Shown: positions 54,138 through 63,165 of the stretch, piece after piece
Numbering within the stretch: position 1 is the first letter of the stretch
Layout: every line of letters begins with the position of its first letter
Source of the DNA: Phyllobacterium sp. 21LDTY02-6
GTDB lineage: Bacteria > Pseudomonadota > Alphaproteobacteria > Rhizobiales > Rhizobiaceae
Direction: 5' to 3'
DNA length: 64,000 bases
NCBI RefSeq assembly: GCF_023554255.2
Contig: NZ_JAMJWD020000001.1
Span: 732,755-796,754, forward strand
The notes under the pieces: model-generated
Databases searched by the model: none
What the model was told of the DNA's origin: nothing
The model's input: only the letters and a program-made list of their open reading frames with translations
Position numbers and translations under genes: made by a program

Positions 54138-54883
54138 TGGCTTTCGATTCAGGCATATTGTTCCGCGACGATTCCTACCTGCAGGAGACGCCGGCGCGCG
54201 TCATTGCCGTCAATGAGCGCGGCGGCATCATCACCGACCGCACGATCTTCTACGCCACGTCCGGCGGACAGCCCGGCGATAGCGGCCTGATGCTCCGCGG
54301 CGACGGTTCCGAAATCCGCATCGCGACGACGGTGACCGGCGAGACGAAGGAGGAGATCATCCACATCGCCGATGCCGGCCAGCCGCTGCCGGCCGTCGGC
54401 GAGGATCTCGTGCTGCGTATCGACTGGGAGCGCCGCTACAGGCTCATGCGCATGCACTCGGCCTGCCATCTTCTCAGCGTCGTCTGCCCGTTCCCGATCA
54501 CCGGCGCCGCGGTCGGCGAGGATGACAGCCGGGTCGATTTCGACCTGCCGGATGCGGGTTTCACCAAGGAAAGCGTTACCGAACGGCTGATGGAACTGGT
54601 GCGCGCCGACCAGCCGATCTTCACCCGCTGGATAACGGACGAGGAACTGGCGGCCAATCCCGGGCTGATAAAATCCAAGAATGTGCGCCCGCCTGTCGGG
54701 ACGGGCCGGATCCGGCTCGTCTGCATCGGCGAAAACGGCATCATCGACTCGCAGCCCTGCGGCGGCACCCATGTCGCCTCGACGGGCGAGGTCGGCGAAA
54801 TCCATATCGGCAAGATCGAAAAGAAGGGCAAGGAAAACCGGCGGTTCCGCATCCGCTTCGGCGCCTTGCCGGAAGGAGCATAG
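54134..54883 (+). CDS. alaX: Alanyl-tRNA editing protein AlaX
   Basis: 249 aa; ATG overlaps the cysK stop (ATGA). Free-standing editing domain of alanyl-tRNA synthetase: GQPGDSG in the N-terminal strand region, the zinc site HSACH (RMHSACHLLSV) and CGGTH (SQPCGGTHVAS). It deacylates Ser- or Gly-tRNA(Ala). Placement in a cysteine operon fits a need to limit serine mischarging when serine/O-acetylserine pools shift, though this is inference. Confidence 0.94.
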   Translation: MMAFDSGILFRDDSYLQETPARVIAVNERGGIITDRTIFYATSGGQPGDSGLMLRGDGSEIRIATTVTGETKEEIIHIADAGQPLPAVGEDLVLRIDWERRYRLMRMHSACHLLSVVCPFPITGAAVGEDDSRVDFDLPDAGFTKESVTERLMELVRADQPIFTRWITDEELAANPGLIKSKNVRPPVGTGRIRLVCIGENGIIDSQPCGGTHVASTGEVGEIHIGKIEKKGKENRRFRIRFGALPEGA

Positions 54884-54884
54884 A

Positions 54885-55736
54885 GTGAGCGAGAAAAGTC
54901 CCTTCGTGGTTTCGGCCGACTGGCTGCAGGAGCGGCTGCAACAGCCCGGCCTGACGATCCTCGACGCATCCTGGTATTTCCCCTTCCAGAACCGCGACGC
55001 CAAGGCCGAATACGACGCCGCCCATATTCCCGGCGCGATATTCTTCGACCATGAGAAAACGTCCGATCCGGCGTCCTCCCTGCCGCATACGCTGCCGAAG
55101 CCGGAGGCCTTTGCCGCCGCCGCCAGCAGCATGGGCATTGCCAATGACGATACGATTGTCATCTATGATGGCCCGGGCATGTACACCTCGCCGCGCGTCT
55201 GGTGGATGTTCCGCATCATGGGCGCGCGCAATGTCCATGTGCTCGATGGCGGCTTCGACAATTGGAAAAAGGCGGGCAGGCCGGTGACGGCCGAGGCGAC
55301 GCGCATCGCGCCGACGGCTTTCGTGGCGGATTTCGACGCCGCGCGCGTCGCCAGCTTCGACCAGATGCTGCAGATCGTGCAGACCGGCAGCCGGCAGATC
55401 GCCGATGCCCGTTCGGCCGGGCGGTTCAAGGGCGTCGATCCGGAGCCGCGCCAGGGGCTTCGCTCGGGGCACATGCCGGGCGCGCGCAACGTTCCGTCTT
55501 CGACGCTGGCCGATAATGGCTATCTGAAGGATCTCGACGGGTTGCGCCGGGTTCTGGGCGAGGCGGGGGTCGATCTCGACCGGCCGATCGCCACCACATG
55601 CGGCTCCGGCATCACTGCCGCGGTCATCACGCTGGCGCTGGAATCGCTCGGCCACGGCGACAATGTGCTCTATGACGGTTCCTGGACGGAATGGGGCGGC
55701 AGCAAGGAAACGCCCGTGGCAACGGGCGACGCCTGA
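54885..55736 (+). CDS. sseA: 3-mercaptopyruvate sulfurtransferase
   Basis: 283 aa, GTG start one base after the alaX stop, with GGAAGGAG upstream. Two rhodanese domains: the inactive N-terminal one (VVSADWLQERLQQPGLTILDASW, YDAAHIPGAIFFD) and the catalytic one with RSGHMPGARNVPSS and the active-site loop TTCGSGITAAV, whose CGSG(I/V)TA form is specific to mercaptopyruvate rather than thiosulfate enzymes. Transfers sulfur from 3-mercaptopyruvate, a cysteine catabolite. Confidence 0.95.
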   Translation: MSEKSPFVVSADWLQERLQQPGLTILDASWYFPFQNRDAKAEYDAAHIPGAIFFDHEKTSDPASSLPHTLPKPEAFAAAASSMGIANDDTIVIYDGPGMYTSPRVWWMFRIMGARNVHVLDGGFDNWKKAGRPVTAEATRIAPTAFVADFDAARVASFDQMLQIVQTGSRQIADARSAGRFKGVDPEPRQGLRSGHMPGARNVPSSTLADNGYLKDLDGLRRVLGEAGVDLDRPIATTCGSGITAAVITLALESLGHGDNVLYDGSWTEWGGSKETPVATGDA

Positions 55737-55737
55737 C

Positions 55738-56262
55738 ATGGCCAGGCGCATCCTGAAAACGCGGGTGACGCATCTGGAAATGACCGAGCGGCTGGTGCAC
55801 GCGGTGCCGATGCCCGTCAGCTACAAGCTCGCTTTGATGCGCGCGTCGAAGATTTCGCTGCCCTTCTACCGTTTTCTCTATGAGCAGGTCGGCAAATCGC
55901 ACCATTGGGCCATGCGCCGCGATGTCGACGACGCGACGCTGGCGGCGATGATCCACCGCGACAATGTCGAGATCCACGTGCTCTATGTCGATGGCTCGCC
56001 GGGCGGCTTCTTCGAAATCGTCATCGACGAGGAGACGCGGATCGCCGAGATTCTCTATTTCGGCCTCGTCCCGGAATTTCAGGGGCTGGGCCTCGCACGG
56101 TTTTTCCTCAACGAGGCCATATTGACCGCCTGGATGGGCGACCCGGAAAAAATCAGGATCGAAACCAATACGCTCGACAGCCCGCGCGCGCTGCAGCTCT
56201 ACCAGCGCATGGGCTTCCGGCCGGTGAGCTTCGCCGATGCGGAGATCGAAGCCTGGGATTGA
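55738..56262 (+). CDS. GNAT family N-acetyltransferase
   Basis: 174 aa from ATG 55738, one base after sseA. GNAT acetyl-CoA motif A: AEILYFGLVPEFQGLGLARFFLNEAIL, with motif B TNTLDSPRALQLYQRMGFRP. N-terminal ~60 residues (RRILKTRVTHLEMTERLVHAVP) are characteristic of the family found in this operon in Hyphomicrobiales. Acceptor unknown. Last gene of the cysK operon. Confidence 0.9.
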   Translation: MARRILKTRVTHLEMTERLVHAVPMPVSYKLALMRASKISLPFYRFLYEQVGKSHHWAMRRDVDDATLAAMIHRDNVEIHVLYVDGSPGGFFEIVIDEETRIAEILYFGLVPEFQGLGLARFFLNEAILTAWMGDPEKIRIETNTLDSPRALQLYQRMGFRPVSFADAEIEAWD

Positions 56263-56293
56263 GGGGGATTCGGTTATGCAATCAACTTGGTTG

Positions 56294-56382
56294 CCTCATG
56301 CTGGGCCAACCTCCCTAATGCTGACCCCCTCATACTGGGCCCCTCATGCTGGGCCCCTCATGCTGGTCTTGTCGAAGCACGC
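56294..56382. repeat. Degenerate cluster of CTCATGCTG repeats
   Basis: About five partial copies of the short motif CTCATGCTGRGCC in tandem, ending with one GTCTTGTCGAAGCACGCG arm. Same family as the inverted-arm elements at 58.3-59.1 kb. The region 56263-56656 holds nothing else I can support. Confidence 0.8.
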
Positions 56383-56656
56383 GCTTGCTGATTCGTAATG
56401 TTCTGTTCAGGGCGAGACAATGAAGCTGCAGCAGTTCCAGATCGAAGCTGGAAGCCGGTTCACATGAAGCCGGTTCACATAGTGAAGTCAGGTTTGAACA
56501 CCGCTCCGCGGATTATTCCGTTTGCCGCTCCATTTGAGGTCACGACAATTGCGCCCGGTTTTTGTTTGCTATCCGGGGCATGGAATAGTTTGTGAGCCAT
56601 GCCCGTCGTGCTTTCTTCCCCCAGTATCGCGACCGGAGTCAGAGGCCCCGCCGATT

Positions 56657-57484
56657 TCAAAAAGTCATTGATCGGCAGCGACAGATCGGCACTTTTTCGA
56701 CGAAAGCAAGGAGCTTGCGTCCAGACTGCTGTGCGTCGCGTCTCGGCTTGTCATGCCAAACCTGCAGGAATGTGGAATGGTGTTTGACCCACGCTTTCAT
56801 GTTCTGGTCACGCATTCCAATCAGTTCAAGTACGGACTGGTGACTACTGACCAGATCGGCGACGTGAAAGATCGGCTCGTGATGAGATACGCGATTCCTT
56901 AGCCCCTTTACTTTATCCGCCGCCAACCAGAGATCACGTCGGCTCTTGGTGGTTGGAAGGTTTGGAAATACTGTTCTCAGCGTCTCGTGCCAGTCAGATT
57001 CGTGAGGGCCAGACAACATCGCCACCCAGTATTCAAAAGAAAGGCTGGCAATGACATCATTGGTGTCTATTCGCCCAAAATCAGGTACGAACCTGAAAGC
57101 TTGATTGCGCACGAGAGCATTGTACTCACCTTTTCTCATTCTATATTCGAGAAGACGCCGCTTTCCACGGTTCTGAGCTTCAATCGCGGCATTGCTTTTA
57201 TTCGCCAAGTCTTCAAGATATTCATCATGGAAAGCCCAGTTTGTTGGCCAATTCAATTTCATGATGTGATGATTGATGGTATTTCTCAGCGTCACTTCCA
57301 GGGAATGGATCGGGAATTGAAGCGCTTTACAGAGGCGGGCGTTCCATAGATACAACGCCATTGTATATTCGAAATCGCGCCCGCCCTCGCGTAGGTATTT
57401 TTCTAGGCGGGGCTCTGTCAAGGAAGTTGCAATGGCAGATTGAACATCTTTGTCATAGGCAAATTGGAATTGACTTTCTGCCAT
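56657..57484 (-). CDS. Abi-like (abortive infection) HEPN protein
   Basis: 275 aa from ATG 57482-57484 (GGAG 6 bases upstream). Features of the Abi_2/AbiD-F-like family: LRNTINHHIMKLN in the N-terminal half and the HEPN-type motif GLRNRVSHHEPIF (Arg-x4-His), with a helical body and no membrane segment. HEPN proteins of this kind are RNases that act in phage abortive infection or stress. Single gene, lower GC than the cysK operon, flanked on both sides by dispersed repeats, consistent with a mobile defence gene. Target unknown. Confidence 0.78.
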   Translation of the reverse strand: MAESQFQFAYDKDVQSAIATSLTEPRLEKYLREGGRDFEYTMALYLWNARLCKALQFPIHSLEVTLRNTINHHIMKLNWPTNWAFHDEYLEDLANKSNAAIEAQNRGKRRLLEYRMRKGEYNALVRNQAFRFVPDFGRIDTNDVIASLSFEYWVAMLSGPHESDWHETLRTVFPNLPTTKSRRDLWLAADKVKGLRNRVSHHEPIFHVADLVSSHQSVLELIGMRDQNMKAWVKHHSTFLQVWHDKPRRDAQQSGRKLLAFVEKVPICRCRSMTF

Positions 57485-57727
57485 AGCTACTCCAATATCC
57501 GTTCAATCGCGTATCCCTGTCGCCTCTGTCCATGTTTGGTTAAGCGCTGCGGTGAGCACCAGAGCCCCTGTGCCCGGCAGAAATGCCCGCCAGGGGTTTC
57601 GTTTTTCCAGCAGAGAAGTATTTCGGGATAAGCTTGGAATAATAAATCGAGATATATTCCAAGTGGCTTAGCATGCTGTCCAGGCTTTTGAAACGTGTGA
57701 TTATATTCGGCACAGCCTTCCAACAAC

Positions 57728-57809
57728 CTGATGCTGAGCCAACCTCCCTCATGCTGAGCCCCTCATGCTGAGCCAATCCCCCCTCATGCTGAGCTTGTCG
57801 AAGCACGCG
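57728..57809. repeat. Cluster of CTCATGCTGAGC repeats
   Basis: Four tandem partial copies of the repeat arm followed by one complete left arm (CTCATGCTGAGCTTGTCGAA). Between the Abi-like gene and the main element array. Confidence 0.85.
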
Positions 57810-58317
57810 GTACATCATTGCCATCTCTCGTTTTCCGGCCCTGAACGGAGCACAACAGGTCCACGCGGTGGGATAGATTTCCGGCCTCAAAAAATATTTT
57901 GCCCTGCAAGCCTCTGATTTCGCTCATTCTTCCTTCCGGCTGCCAAAATAAATAACACGAACTTATCCCACCACTTTGAAACCGGGTTATTTTGATTCGG
58001 TCCTTTCCAGTGGGGGAGCAGCTTCCGGAGCTGTTTCGACAAGCTGGGGAAGGATGGCGTTGCCGGACGGTCGGAAGTGACAACCCCGACTGTCCAGCAA
58101 ACTGCAGATGGAAACGGAGGTGGCGCTCTTGTTTCCGGGTTGTTGCGTCTGACAAGCGTAACAATGGCAGGCAAAGACGTCGCGGGCGGTCTTCGGACCT
58201 CGACCCTGATATAATACTGACGCGCTGAAGACCGCCCGTCTCCCCCCATTTCAATGACCAGACGCGATTTCGCGGGCGTGGTGCGGATTTTGTGTATTCA
58301 ACAAGAGACTGCACGAA
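57810..58317. other. Non-coding stretch between repeats, no gene supported
   Basis: Open frames exist on the minus strand across this stretch, but they run into repeat arms, lack ribosome sites and have no recognisable domain. It contains one internal inverted motif with TTTCGACAAGCTGGGGAAGG. Possibly a decayed gene or older repeat material. Confidence 0.4.
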
Positions 58318-59051
58318 CGTTGGTGCGCCCTTCGTGGTTCGACAAGCTCACCATGAGGGCTCAGGATGAGGGAGAGTAGAGTTTTGCAGGGTTCTAGTTC
58401 TGCAAGGTTTCAAACCCAAGCTCCCAACCTTCCCGCCATCAATAAACTTCCCTCATGCTGAGCTTGTCGAAGCACGCACGATGCTTTTGCAGCGCCCAAA
58501 GAGAATTGCAGCAACGTTGCTGCGCCCTTCGACAGGCTCAGGATGAGGGAGGTAGGGATTTGCAGGGTTCTAGTTCTGCAAGCTTTCAGACCCAAGCTCC
58601 CAACCTTTTTGCAGCCCTTCATGCTGAGCTCCCACCTCCCTCATGCTGAGCTTGTCGAAGCACGCACGATGCTTTTGCAGCGCCCAAAGAGAATTGCACA
58701 AACGTTGTTGCGCCCTTCGACAGGCTCAGGATGAGGGAGGTAGGGATTTGCAGGGTTGTTAGTCTGCGAGCTCAATACTCGCAAACATCTCAAAATCACC
58801 ACCCTGCCAAACACCCCAACCCCCTCATGCTGAGCCAACCTCCCTCATGCTGAGCCTGTCGAAGCACGCACGATGCTTTTGCAGCTTCCCAAAAAAGGGA
58901 TTGCAGCAACGTTGTTGCGCCCTTCGACAGGCTCAGGATGAGGGTTATTGTTTGATTGCAGGGTTCTAGTTCTGCAAGCTTTCAGACCCAAGCTCCCAAC
59001 CTTCCCGCCATCAAATTAATCCCCTCATGCTGAGCTTGTCGAAGCACGCAC
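58318..59051. repeat. Array of REPIN-like inverted-arm elements with repeated flanks
   Basis: Three full elements of 103 bp (58450-58552, 58638-58740, 58842-58944). Each has a left arm CCCTCATGCTGAGCTTGTCG, a ~55-base centre containing ACGATGCTTTTGCAGC and TTGCAGCAACGTTG-like sequence, and a right arm beginning CCCTTCGACAGGCTCAGGAT. A partial right arm begins at 58318 and a partial left arm ends at 59051. The spacer TTGCAGGGTTCTAGTTCTGC and the sequence after it also repeat, so the whole region is roughly 3.5 tandem units of 190-200 bp. Confidence 0.9.
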
Positions 59052-59345
59052 GGCAGCGGTGCCGACCCGATTCCTTGCCAATTCAGGAAGGCCCTCATAG
59101 TCCAGTTTGATAAGCGCCTGCTTCTTTGCGCGTGACCACCCCTTGATCTGCCGTTCTCGCGCAATTGCATCGGTCAAGCGGTCGTAGGTCTCGGTAAAGA
59201 CAAGAGTGACGGGGCGGCGTTTTCTCGTGTAGCCGTAACATATGCCGGCATTGTGCTCCCAGACACGTGCCTCGATGTTCTGCTTTGTCAGCCCGGTATA
59301 AAAGGCGCCATCCGAGCACTGCAAGATATAGACTGTCGCCTCCAT
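59025..59345 (-). CDS. GIY-YIG nuclease domain protein
   Basis: 106 aa, a single GIY-YIG domain of the small YhbQ/UPF0213-like type: VYILQCSDGAFYTGLTKQNIEARVWEHNAG (GIY and YIG strands plus the catalytic Arg), and the metal-binding Glu in AIARERQIKGWSRAKKQALI. Its last eight residues (VRASTSSA) and stop codon are encoded by the left arm of a repeat element, so the gene is fused to the repeat array. Such nucleases cut DNA at hairpins or specific sites; a role in moving the repeats is a hypothesis. Confidence 0.85.
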   Translation of the reverse strand: MEATVYILQCSDGAFYTGLTKQNIEARVWEHNAGICYGYTRKRRPVTLVFTETYDRLTDAIARERQIKGWSRAKKQALIKLDYEGLPELARNRVGTAAVRASTSSA

Positions 59346-59585
59346 CGGCCCACCCCGCGCTGTCCACCAATGTTAGCTGGCGTGCACGAGAACCACAATT
59401 CTACGAAAGTCGATGAACCGGGTTTATGTGCGCGCGGCGGTACTGCCCTGCGTGGATCGTGGTTCGTGGTTCGTGGTTCGACAAGCCCACCATGGGCGGC
59501 CCAGCAGGAGGGGCCGGGCATGAGGCTAGCGTAGGCTCGGCATGGGGGAGGCAAGGGGCGGGGCGCTCGGCCCCGCCCGTGCGCG

Positions 59586-60701
59586 TCAGGCAGCCAGGAT
59601 CGTCTTCGGCTCGACCATTTCGAGGCCGAGCGCCTCGGCGACGGGGCGGTTGGTGATCCGGCCCCGGTGGACGTTGAGGCCGTTGCGCAGATGCGGATTG
59701 TCGACCAGCGCCTTCACGCCGCGATCGGCAAGCTGCAGGCCATATTGCAGGGTCGCATTGTTCAGGGCGTGGGCGGACGACACCGGAACGGCGCCCGGCA
59801 TGTTGGCGACGCAATAATGGATGACGCCGTCGACCTCATAGGTAGGCTCCGAATGCGTGGTCGCATGCGAGGTCTCGAAGCAGCCGCCCTGGTCGATCGC
59901 CACATCGACGATGACCGCGCCCTTCTTCATGCCCGAAAGCATCTCGCGGGTGACGAGCTTCGGCGCGGCGGCGCCGGGGATCAGCACGGCGCCGACGACG
60001 ACATCGGCCGAGAACACTTCCTCGTCCAGCGCCTCGATCGTCGAATAGCGCGTATGGATGCGGCCGCGGAAAATATCGTCGAGCTGGCGCAGGCGCGGGA
60101 TCGAACGGTCGAGGATGGTCACGTCGGCGCCGAGGCCGGTCGCCATCATCGCCGCATTGATGCCGACGACGCCGCCGCCGATGATCGTCACCTTGCCCGG
60201 CAGCACGCCCGGAACGCCGCCGAGCAGCACGCCGCGGCCGCCATTGGCCTTCTGCAATGCGGTGGCGCCAGCCTGGATCGCCAGCCGGCCCGCCACCTCG
60301 GACATCGGCGCCAGCAGCGGCAGACCGCCGCGATCGTCGGTCACGGTTTCATAGGCGATCGCGGTGACGCCCGATGCCAGCAGGCCCCTGGTCTGTTCGG
60401 GATCCGGCGCAAGATGCAGATAAGTATAGAGAATCTGGCCTTCGCGCAGCTGCGTCCATTCGGATGGCTGCGGCTCCTTGACCTTGACGATCATGTCCGA
60501 TTGCTGAAAAACTTCTTCGGCGGTCTTCACCACCTTCGCGCCCGCGGCCTGATAAGCTCCATCGTCGGCGCCAATTCCTGCTCCAGCTCCGGACTGGACG
60601 ATGACCTCGTGGCCATGTGCAACATATTCGCGTACGGCGCCCGGAGTGAGGCCGACGCGATATTCATGGTTTTTGATTTCTTTAGGGCAGCCAACGCGCA
60701 T
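59586..60701 (-). CDS. ald: Alanine dehydrogenase
   Basis: 371 aa. [20 protein letters not shown] with the substrate-binding Arg, [18 protein letters not shown], and the NAD fold [27 protein letters not shown]. Interconverts alanine and pyruvate with NAD(H). AGGAGG site before ATG. Divergent from an Lrp/AsnC gene that probably controls it in response to alanine. Repeat-rich accessory DNA ends just downstream. Confidence 0.95.
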   Translation of the reverse strand: MRVGCPKEIKNHEYRVGLTPGAVREYVAHGHEVIVQSGAGAGIGADDGAYQAAGAKVVKTAEEVFQQSDMIVKVKEPQPSEWTQLREGQILYTYLHLAPDPEQTRGLLASGVTAIAYETVTDDRGGLPLLAPMSEVAGRLAIQAGATALQKANGGRGVLLGGVPGVLPGKVTIIGGGVVGINAAMMATGLGADVTILDRSIPRLRQLDDIFRGRIHTRYSTIEALDEEVFSADVVVGAVLIPGAAAPKLVTREMLSGMKKGAVIVDVAIDQGGCFETSHATTHSEPTYEVDGVIHYCVANMPGAVPVSSAHALNNATLQYGLQLADRGVKALVDNPHLRNGLNVHRGRITNRPVAEALGLEMVEPKTILAA

Positions 60702-60850
60702 AACGCCTCCTCATCTGGTTCTGCTGTTTCGGTTGATGTGCAATAACATCACAGAACAAACCGCATGTCCTTGCCAAATCCCCTCGACCAGCGGCTTGTT
60801 TCCGCGTATCCTTGCGTGAAAACGACGATAATCAGGGGAAGCTTTCAATA

Positions 60851-61339
60851 ATGCCGCTCGACAGGATCGATATCGCCATTCTCGACAATCTGCAGAAGGA
60901 TGGGCGCATGTCGAATGCGACCCTTGCCGACAGGGTCGGGCTGTCGCAATCGGCCTGTTCGCGCCGGCTGGACATTCTGGAAAAATCGGGGGTGATCCGC
61001 GGCTATCACGCGCGGCTTTCGAACAAGCTGCTCGGCCATCCGGTGACGGTCATCGTCAACATTTCGCTGTCCGGGCAGGCGGACAAGCAATTGCGCGAAT
61101 TCGAGACGGCGGTGCGCCGCTGTCCCAATGTGCTGGTCTGCTATCTCATGTCGGGGGAATATGATTACCTGCTGCGCGTCGCCGCCAAGGATCTCGAGGA
61201 CTATGAGCGCATCCATAAATTCTGGCTCTCGGCCATGCCGCATGTCACCAAGATCAACTCGTCCTTTGCCCTGCGCGAGGTGGCGGACCGCACCGGCCTC
61301 GGCGTCGAGACCGGCCTGATCGAGATCGCCGGGGGCTGA
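60851..61339 (+). CDS. Lrp/AsnC family transcriptional regulator
   Basis: 162 aa from ATG 60851 (GGGAAG upstream; the upstream TTG extension is unlikely). N-terminal AsnC HTH (LDRIDIAILDNLQKDGRMSNATLADRVGLSQSACSRRLDILEKSGVI) and C-terminal RAM effector domain (CYLMSGEYDYLLRVAAKDLEDYERIH). Divergent from ald across about 150 bp, the normal arrangement for the alanine-responsive activator AldR/AlaR type. Confidence 0.92.
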   Translation: MPLDRIDIAILDNLQKDGRMSNATLADRVGLSQSACSRRLDILEKSGVIRGYHARLSNKLLGHPVTVIVNISLSGQADKQLREFETAVRRCPNVLVCYLMSGEYDYLLRVAAKDLEDYERIHKFWLSAMPHVTKINSSFALREVADRTGLGVETGLIEIAGG

Positions 61340-61343
61340 GGCG

Positions 61344-61367
61344 TTAATTGAACGATCGTTCAATTAA
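61344..61367. promoter_or_regulatory. Perfect 24-bp palindrome, orphan operator-like site
   Basis: TTAATTGAACGA followed at once by its exact reverse complement. The TTGAACGATCGTTCAA core is a common TetR-family operator type. It lies 5 bp after the Lrp-type gene stop, but no TetR gene or downstream plus-strand gene is present. Not a typical terminator (no GC-rich stem). Confidence 0.6.
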
Positions 61368-61494
61368 GTATGGCCGGTTTTTGCACCAGAATGGTCGAAT
61401 CCTGCACATGAAGGCCGCGATCCGGTGGATGCTCATGCCCGTACAGCCGAATTCAGCCGGCAAATCCGGGCGTTTGGCGCGCGTTTCGACGGCC

Positions 61495-61548
61495 ATGCCT
61501 TGTAGAAGACTTATGCCTTGTAGAAGACTTATGCCTTATAGAAGACTT
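61495..61548. repeat. Three 18-bp tandem repeats at the cfa stop codon
   Basis: ATGCCTTGTAGAAGACTT (61495-61512), an identical copy (61513-61530) and ATGCCTTATAGAAGACTT (61531-61548). The third unit encodes the last residues of Cfa (VFYKA) and the stop spans the junction with the second unit, so the gene end has been copied twice past the stop. Confidence 0.95.
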
Positions 61549-62788
61549 GGCGCACGTCGATATATTCGGAGCGGAAACCGGCTTCGCAATAGAACAGGTA
61601 GAACTCCCAGAGCTTCTTGAAGCGGCCGTCGAAACCGAGATGCCGGAGCCTGTCCCAGGAGTTCCAGAACCGGTCGCGCCATTCGGCGAGGGTGCGGGCG
61701 TAGTCCTGTGCGAAGACGTTTTCGCGGTAGAGGTCGAGGCCGAACTCCTTGCCGAGGCTCTTGAGTTTCGACGGCGTCGGCAGCATGCCGCCGGGGAAGA
61801 CATAGCGCTGGATGAAGTCCGGCCGCTTGCGGTAGCGATCGAAGGATTCGTCATTGATCGTAATGATTTGCATGCCGGCGCTGCCACCGGGCTTGAGGCA
61901 GTCCCTGACCTTGCCGAAGAAGACCGGCCAGTATTTCTCGCCCACCGCCTCGAACATCTCGATCGAGGCGATGTGATCGTAGCGGCCGGTCTCGTCGCGG
62001 TAGTCCTGGAACTTGATATCGACCTTGCCGGCAAGGCCCGCCTTGGCGATGCGCTCGGTGGCATAGGCATATTGCTCGCGGCTGATCGTCAGGCCGGTCA
62101 CCCGGGCGCCGATCTCGCGCGCCGCAAACTCGGCAAATCCGCCCCAGCCGCAACCGATCTCCAGCACGGACGAACCCGGCGTGATGCCGATATTGCGGGC
62201 AAGGGCGCGATATTTCGCGGTCTGGGCGCTTTCGAGATCATTGGCGCCCTCGCTGTAGAGCGCGGAGGAATAGGTCATGGTCGGATCGAGCCATTCGCGA
62301 TAGAACGAATTGCCGAGGTCGTAATGCGCGGAAATATTGCGGCGCGAGCGGCTGGGCGTGTTCTCGTTCATCCAGTGGCGCACCCGCTGCAGCGAATTGG
62401 CCAGCCAGTTCATGCCGCCGGCGAGCTTTTCGCCGATCTGCTCGTTGACGACGAAGAGTTCGAGAAAGGTGGTAACGTCCGGACTGTCCCAATCGCCATC
62501 CATGTAGGATTCGGCGACGCCGATCGTGCCGCCGGAAAAGGCGCGGCGCGGCAGGTTCCAATTGTGCAGGATCAGCGCCGCTTCCGGCCCGCTCTCCCTG
62601 CCGACGACCTTGAAGGTCTGGCGGTCCGGCGTGGTGATCGTCAGGCTGCCGCGCGGCAGGTGGGCGGCGGCGCGAAGGGCGGTACGAACCTTGAAGGGCA
62701 GGCCCTTCAGGACGGCGCCGACATTGTCGGGCGTCAGCCATTTCAACTGGCCGGCAGCATCGGCTACCGCTCGATCATTCTCTTCCAT
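61529..62788 (-). CDS. cfa: Cyclopropane-fatty-acyl-phospholipid synthase
   Basis: 419 aa from ATG 62786-62788 (GGAG upstream). N-terminal lipid-binding part (LPRGSLTITTPDRQTFKVVG), then NISAHYDLGNSFYREWLDPTMTYSSALY, the SAM site VLEIGCGWGGFAEFAA, and C-terminal FYLFYCEAGFRSEYIDVRQVF. Methylates unsaturated acyl chains of membrane phospholipids to cyclopropane rings in stationary phase or acid stress. Monocistronic; an 18-bp motif is tandemly repeated at its 3' end. Confidence 0.95.
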   Translation of the reverse strand: MEENDRAVADAAGQLKWLTPDNVGAVLKGLPFKVRTALRAAAHLPRGSLTITTPDRQTFKVVGRESGPEAALILHNWNLPRRAFSGGTIGVAESYMDGDWDSPDVTTFLELFVVNEQIGEKLAGGMNWLANSLQRVRHWMNENTPSRSRRNISAHYDLGNSFYREWLDPTMTYSSALYSEGANDLESAQTAKYRALARNIGITPGSSVLEIGCGWGGFAEFAAREIGARVTGLTISREQYAYATERIAKAGLAGKVDIKFQDYRDETGRYDHIASIEMFEAVGEKYWPVFFGKVRDCLKPGGSAGMQIITINDESFDRYRKRPDFIQRYVFPGGMLPTPSKLKSLGKEFGLDLYRENVFAQDYARTLAEWRDRFWNSWDRLRHLGFDGRFKKLWEFYLFYCEAGFRSEYIDVRQVFYKA

Positions 62789-63165
62789 GGCTCTCCACCC
62801 TTGAGCTTGACGCACCATATTTGCCGCCGCGGATCAAATGTTCAAGGGGTTTCATGGCAGGACGGGAGCAGCGTCGGGAAAGCGGCATGCCGGATGGCTA
62901 GGAGCCGTTCAGGCTGCCGGGTGAACGGTAAACCGCCTCGCGAAACCGGTAAATGGGCATGGGGCGCAGGTTTTATGCTACTAGCGAAGGTCGAATTCCG
63001 CATGTTTGAAGGCGGCGCAGCGGACCGGAGGATCAGAAATGCACCTTTACAGTGCCAGTTTCGATGGTTCAGGGTCTTGAGGTATCCGCACAACCATGTT
63101 TGCGTCGTCATTGATGAAAGAAATCGCGATGCTTCTTCTGCCCAGTTCCCAAGGTAATCCAGTTC
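62789..63165. other. Intergenic region upstream of cfa, no gene seen
   Basis: About 375 bp between cfa and the small ORF at 63166. Holds the cfa promoter and leader. Frames here are short and unsupported; no repeat or strong hairpin noticed. Confidence 0.4.

Noticed and set aside
57784..58314. 176-codon minus-strand frame between repeats
   Set aside because: Its C-terminus is read from a repeat arm and the rest resembles no protein; likely non-coding or decayed.
58318..59051. Possible CRISPR array
   Set aside because: Repeat units are about 190 bp with inverted arms, spacers are themselves repeated, and no cas genes are present.
61547..63157. Long plus-strand open frame (536 codons) opposite cfa
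   Set aside because: It is the antisense of cfa, whose protein is unambiguous; the frame has composition typical of GC-rich antisense shadows and no domain.
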